DNA from: a bacterium
GTDB taxonomy: Bacteria > Cyanobacteriota > Vampirovibrionia > Obscuribacterales > Obscuribacteraceae
Length of the DNA: 5,304 bases
Assembly: GCA_030431355.1 (NCBI GenBank)
Contig: JAUIJG010000367.1
Span: 1-5,304, forward strand
Reading direction: 5' to 3'
Shown here: positions 4,084 to 5,304 of the stretch, in pieces
Numbering within the stretch: position 1 is the stretch's first letter
Layout: each line of letters begins with the position of its first letter
Translations under genes and position numbers: made by a program
Notes under the pieces: generated by a model
Database searches by the model: none
The model's input: only the letters and a program-made list of their open reading frames with translations
Told to the model about the DNA's origin: nothing

Positions 4084-5304
4084 TCAGTTAAGAGGCAGAT
4101 CGCTTCTTAACTTCCTGGGGTTCTGCCAACCCATTTCGTCCAGGGCTTCGTCGAAGCCGACCCTCATTCGACTACAGTAGTTGAGGGCAATGATACATTG
4201 TTCTGACTTCATCAATCCTTCTCTTATGAGGGGAAGGCAGATGAATGCTGCGTCGACGGTCTTTCTGTTCAATTTGTTAGCTGCTTCCAATATGCCCACC
4301 AGGTCTCCACCGTGTTTTTTTCGAACCGCCAGGGCATCTTTGACATCATCGGAGGATAGGATTCCAGCTTTCTCCAGGAGGTCGAATGCCGGTTTCAGGT
4401 TTCGTTTCGGCTTCTTATTCGGCTCGACCGCAGCCGTCTCTTTTCCGGCAGGAATGTTTTTGCTGGAGGCTGCCTGGCTCGCTTCCGGGGCTTTCTTGCG
4501 GGGTTTTCTGATCAAGTCTTCCGGGGTTAGATGCTGATCTATGTCAGCTCCCATTTTATGGAGTCGTTTTAGCACAGAAGGCGCTTTCTCAGCGGATAAC
4601 TTCTCTTCTCTCACCATCTCCTGCAGCTTCAGGGCTGCTTCCAGGGTGGCGTTGCTAATCAGCTCAGCTTCTTTCAACATACTTCCGATAAGCACATTGG
4701 GGCGCTTATCCATCAGGTTGTAATCTACCGGCACCACACCGCCTGAGCTCATACTGGCAGTGCTTCCGTAGGGGTCATACGGCATCTGTCCCGACTGGGG
4801 CGGCATCTGACCCTGGGCTGGATACCCTTGAGGTGGCATCTGGCCTGGATATCCGCCATAGGGGGGCTGTTGGGGTGGGTAAGGCATCTGTTGACCGGGA
4901 TAACCGCCATAGGGAGGTTGTTGCGGCGGTTGTTGTTGATGTTGTTGGGGTTGATGGGGTGGATTCGGTGCCCCCTGGGGTGGGTGACTGGTGGCCTGGT
5001 TGCCGGGCATCGGACCGACACCTCCGCCTAGACCCATGCCCATTCCTGCGCCCATGCCGGGTTGGGGCAGTGGAGCCACTTCCGGGAAGGAGCCGCTGGA
5101 GATATCTTTCTTGGGATCAGGATTGGTATCCTGCTGCTCTATCGGTTTCTTGTCGTCTTCCGACTGGAGAAGTTCGGGAATTTTTGTCGAACTAGTTCCT
5201 TTCGGGGCGGACATCATCAAGATGTCATACATGAATTCCAGATCGGAAGGAGCAAAGGACTGGGTCCACACAACTTTTGAACCGCCTGACTCTTCCTGAT
5301 AGAG
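4084..5304 (-). CDS. Disordered-plus-helical-repeat protein (MshEN-like repeats), 5' end probably outside window
   Basis: 406 codons are visible and the frame stays open to the right edge, so the gene probably begins outside the window. A start at GTG 5271, with AGGCGG 10 bases before it, cannot be excluded; residues are numbered from that codon. No signal peptide or membrane segment is seen. Residues 22-63 are polar and charged. Residues 64-170 are a low-complexity Met/Gly- then Pro/Gln/Gly/Tyr-rich segment with two copies of QQPPYGGYPGQ. Residues 194-250 and 290-382 are helical repeats, separated by a Lys/Ala/Pro linker (251-289). Units at 194-217, 294-317 and 343-366 follow the 24-residue MshEN pattern of type II secretion ATPases (for example LLEKAGILSSDDVKDAL), with weaker units at 232-250 and 323-346. 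Some MshEN domains bind c-di-GMP, but the usual Arg and most Gly and Gln contacts are absent here. The gene is 40 bases upstream of a diguanylate cyclase gene on the same strand. Function is unknown; a signalling scaffold or effector is inferred. Confidence 0.85.
   Translation of the reverse strand, partial: LYQEESGGSKVVWTQSFAPSDLEFMYDILMMSAPKGTSSTKIPELLQSEDDKKPIEQQDTNPDPKKDISSGSFPEVAPLPQPGMGAGMGMGLGGGVGPMPGNQATSHPPQGAPNPPHQPQQHQQQPPQQPPYGGYPGQQMPYPPQQPPYGGYPGQMPPQGYPAQGQMPPQSGQMPYDPYGSTASMSSGGVVPVDYNLMDKRPNVLIGSMLKEAELISNATLEAALKLQEMVREEKLSAEKAPSVLKRLHKMGADIDQHLTPEDLIRKPRKKAPEASQAASSKNIPAGKETAAVEPNKKPKRNLKPAFDLLEKAGILSSDDVKDALAVRKKHGGDLVGILEAANKLNRKTVDAAFICLPLIREGLMKSEQCIIALNYCSRMRVGFDEALDEMGWQNPRKLRSDLPLN
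4840..4872 (-). repeat. Second copy of the 33-base QQPPYGGYPGQ-coding repeat
   Basis: Encodes residues 134-144 (numbered from GTG 5271) of the disordered-segment protein. The peptide is identical to the copy at 4891-4923, while the DNA differs at six of 33 positions, all third codon positions and all synonymous. It lies in the Pro/Gln/Gly/Tyr-rich segment. Confidence 0.8.
4891..4923 (-). repeat. First copy of the 33-base QQPPYGGYPGQ-coding repeat
   Basis: Encodes residues 117-127 (numbered from GTG 5271), preceded by a Gln/Pro/His-rich run. It is repeated 17 residues later at 4840-4872. The two copies are separated by an 18-base stretch coding QMPYPP. Confidence 0.8.

Noticed and set aside
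4181..4537. 118-residue + strand frame
   Set aside because: Mirror of the MshEN-like repeat coding region; composition and lack of start signals mark it as a shadow.
4762..5082. Low-complexity DNA as a CRISPR array or tandem satellite
   Set aside because: Repeat units are in frame, few, imperfect at third positions and without unique spacers. They encode a disordered peptide segment.
4833..5195. 120-residue + strand frame with Gly/Val/Arg-rich protein
   Set aside because: It is the complement of Pro/Gln/Gly codons in the low-complexity segment. The minus frame is continuous with the helical repeat domain and is the real one.

Overview
The window is a compact bacterial segment of medium GC, with four protein genes in two convergent pairs. 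No rRNA, tRNA, CRISPR array, transposase, integrase or phage gene is visible. The organism is a bacterium with Sec-type secretion and c-di-GMP signalling. Secreted TPR proteins beside a multi-receiver GGDEF protein are reminiscent of the non-photosynthetic relatives of Cyanobacteria (Melainabacteria/Vampirovibrionia, Obscuribacterales-like). That is an impression of style, not something the sequence proves.

Bases 1-229 are a non-coding leader. They hold a candidate promoter (GTCACA at 14-19, TATAAT at 38-43), an 8-bp-arm palindrome over the -10 box, a second inverted repeat at 94-111, and a small hairpin that could cover the Shine-Dalgarno site of the first gene. Bases 230-1258 and 1289-1879 (+ strand, 30 bases apart, each with its own ribosome binding site) encode two exported TPR proteins. 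The first has a C-terminal beta-rich domain that I cannot assign firmly. The second ends in a charged coiled coil and an Asp-rich tail. They look like one operon working outside the cytoplasmic membrane.

Bases 1921-1947 form an 11-bp-stem hairpin with U-rich flanks on both sides, a shared bidirectional terminator for the two convergent units.

The minus-strand unit enters from beyond the right edge. Its first visible gene (4084-5304, 5' end probably outside the window) encodes a cytoplasmic protein with a long Pro/Gln/Gly/Tyr-rich disordered segment followed by helical repeats that align with the 24-residue MshEN (type II secretion ATPase N-terminal) motif. Forty bases downstream lies a 698-residue signalling protein (1947-4043), REC-HPt-REC-REC-GGDEF. 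The first two receivers have lost the phosphorylatable Asp. The HPt His, the third receiver and the diguanylate cyclase signature with its inhibitory I-site are intact.

The most interesting inference is that the minus-strand pair may form a c-di-GMP circuit: a phosphorelay-controlled cyclase made alongside a disordered protein with repeats of a fold known elsewhere to bind c-di-GMP. The usual ligand-contact residues are poorly kept, so the repeats may instead be protein-protein scaffolds.
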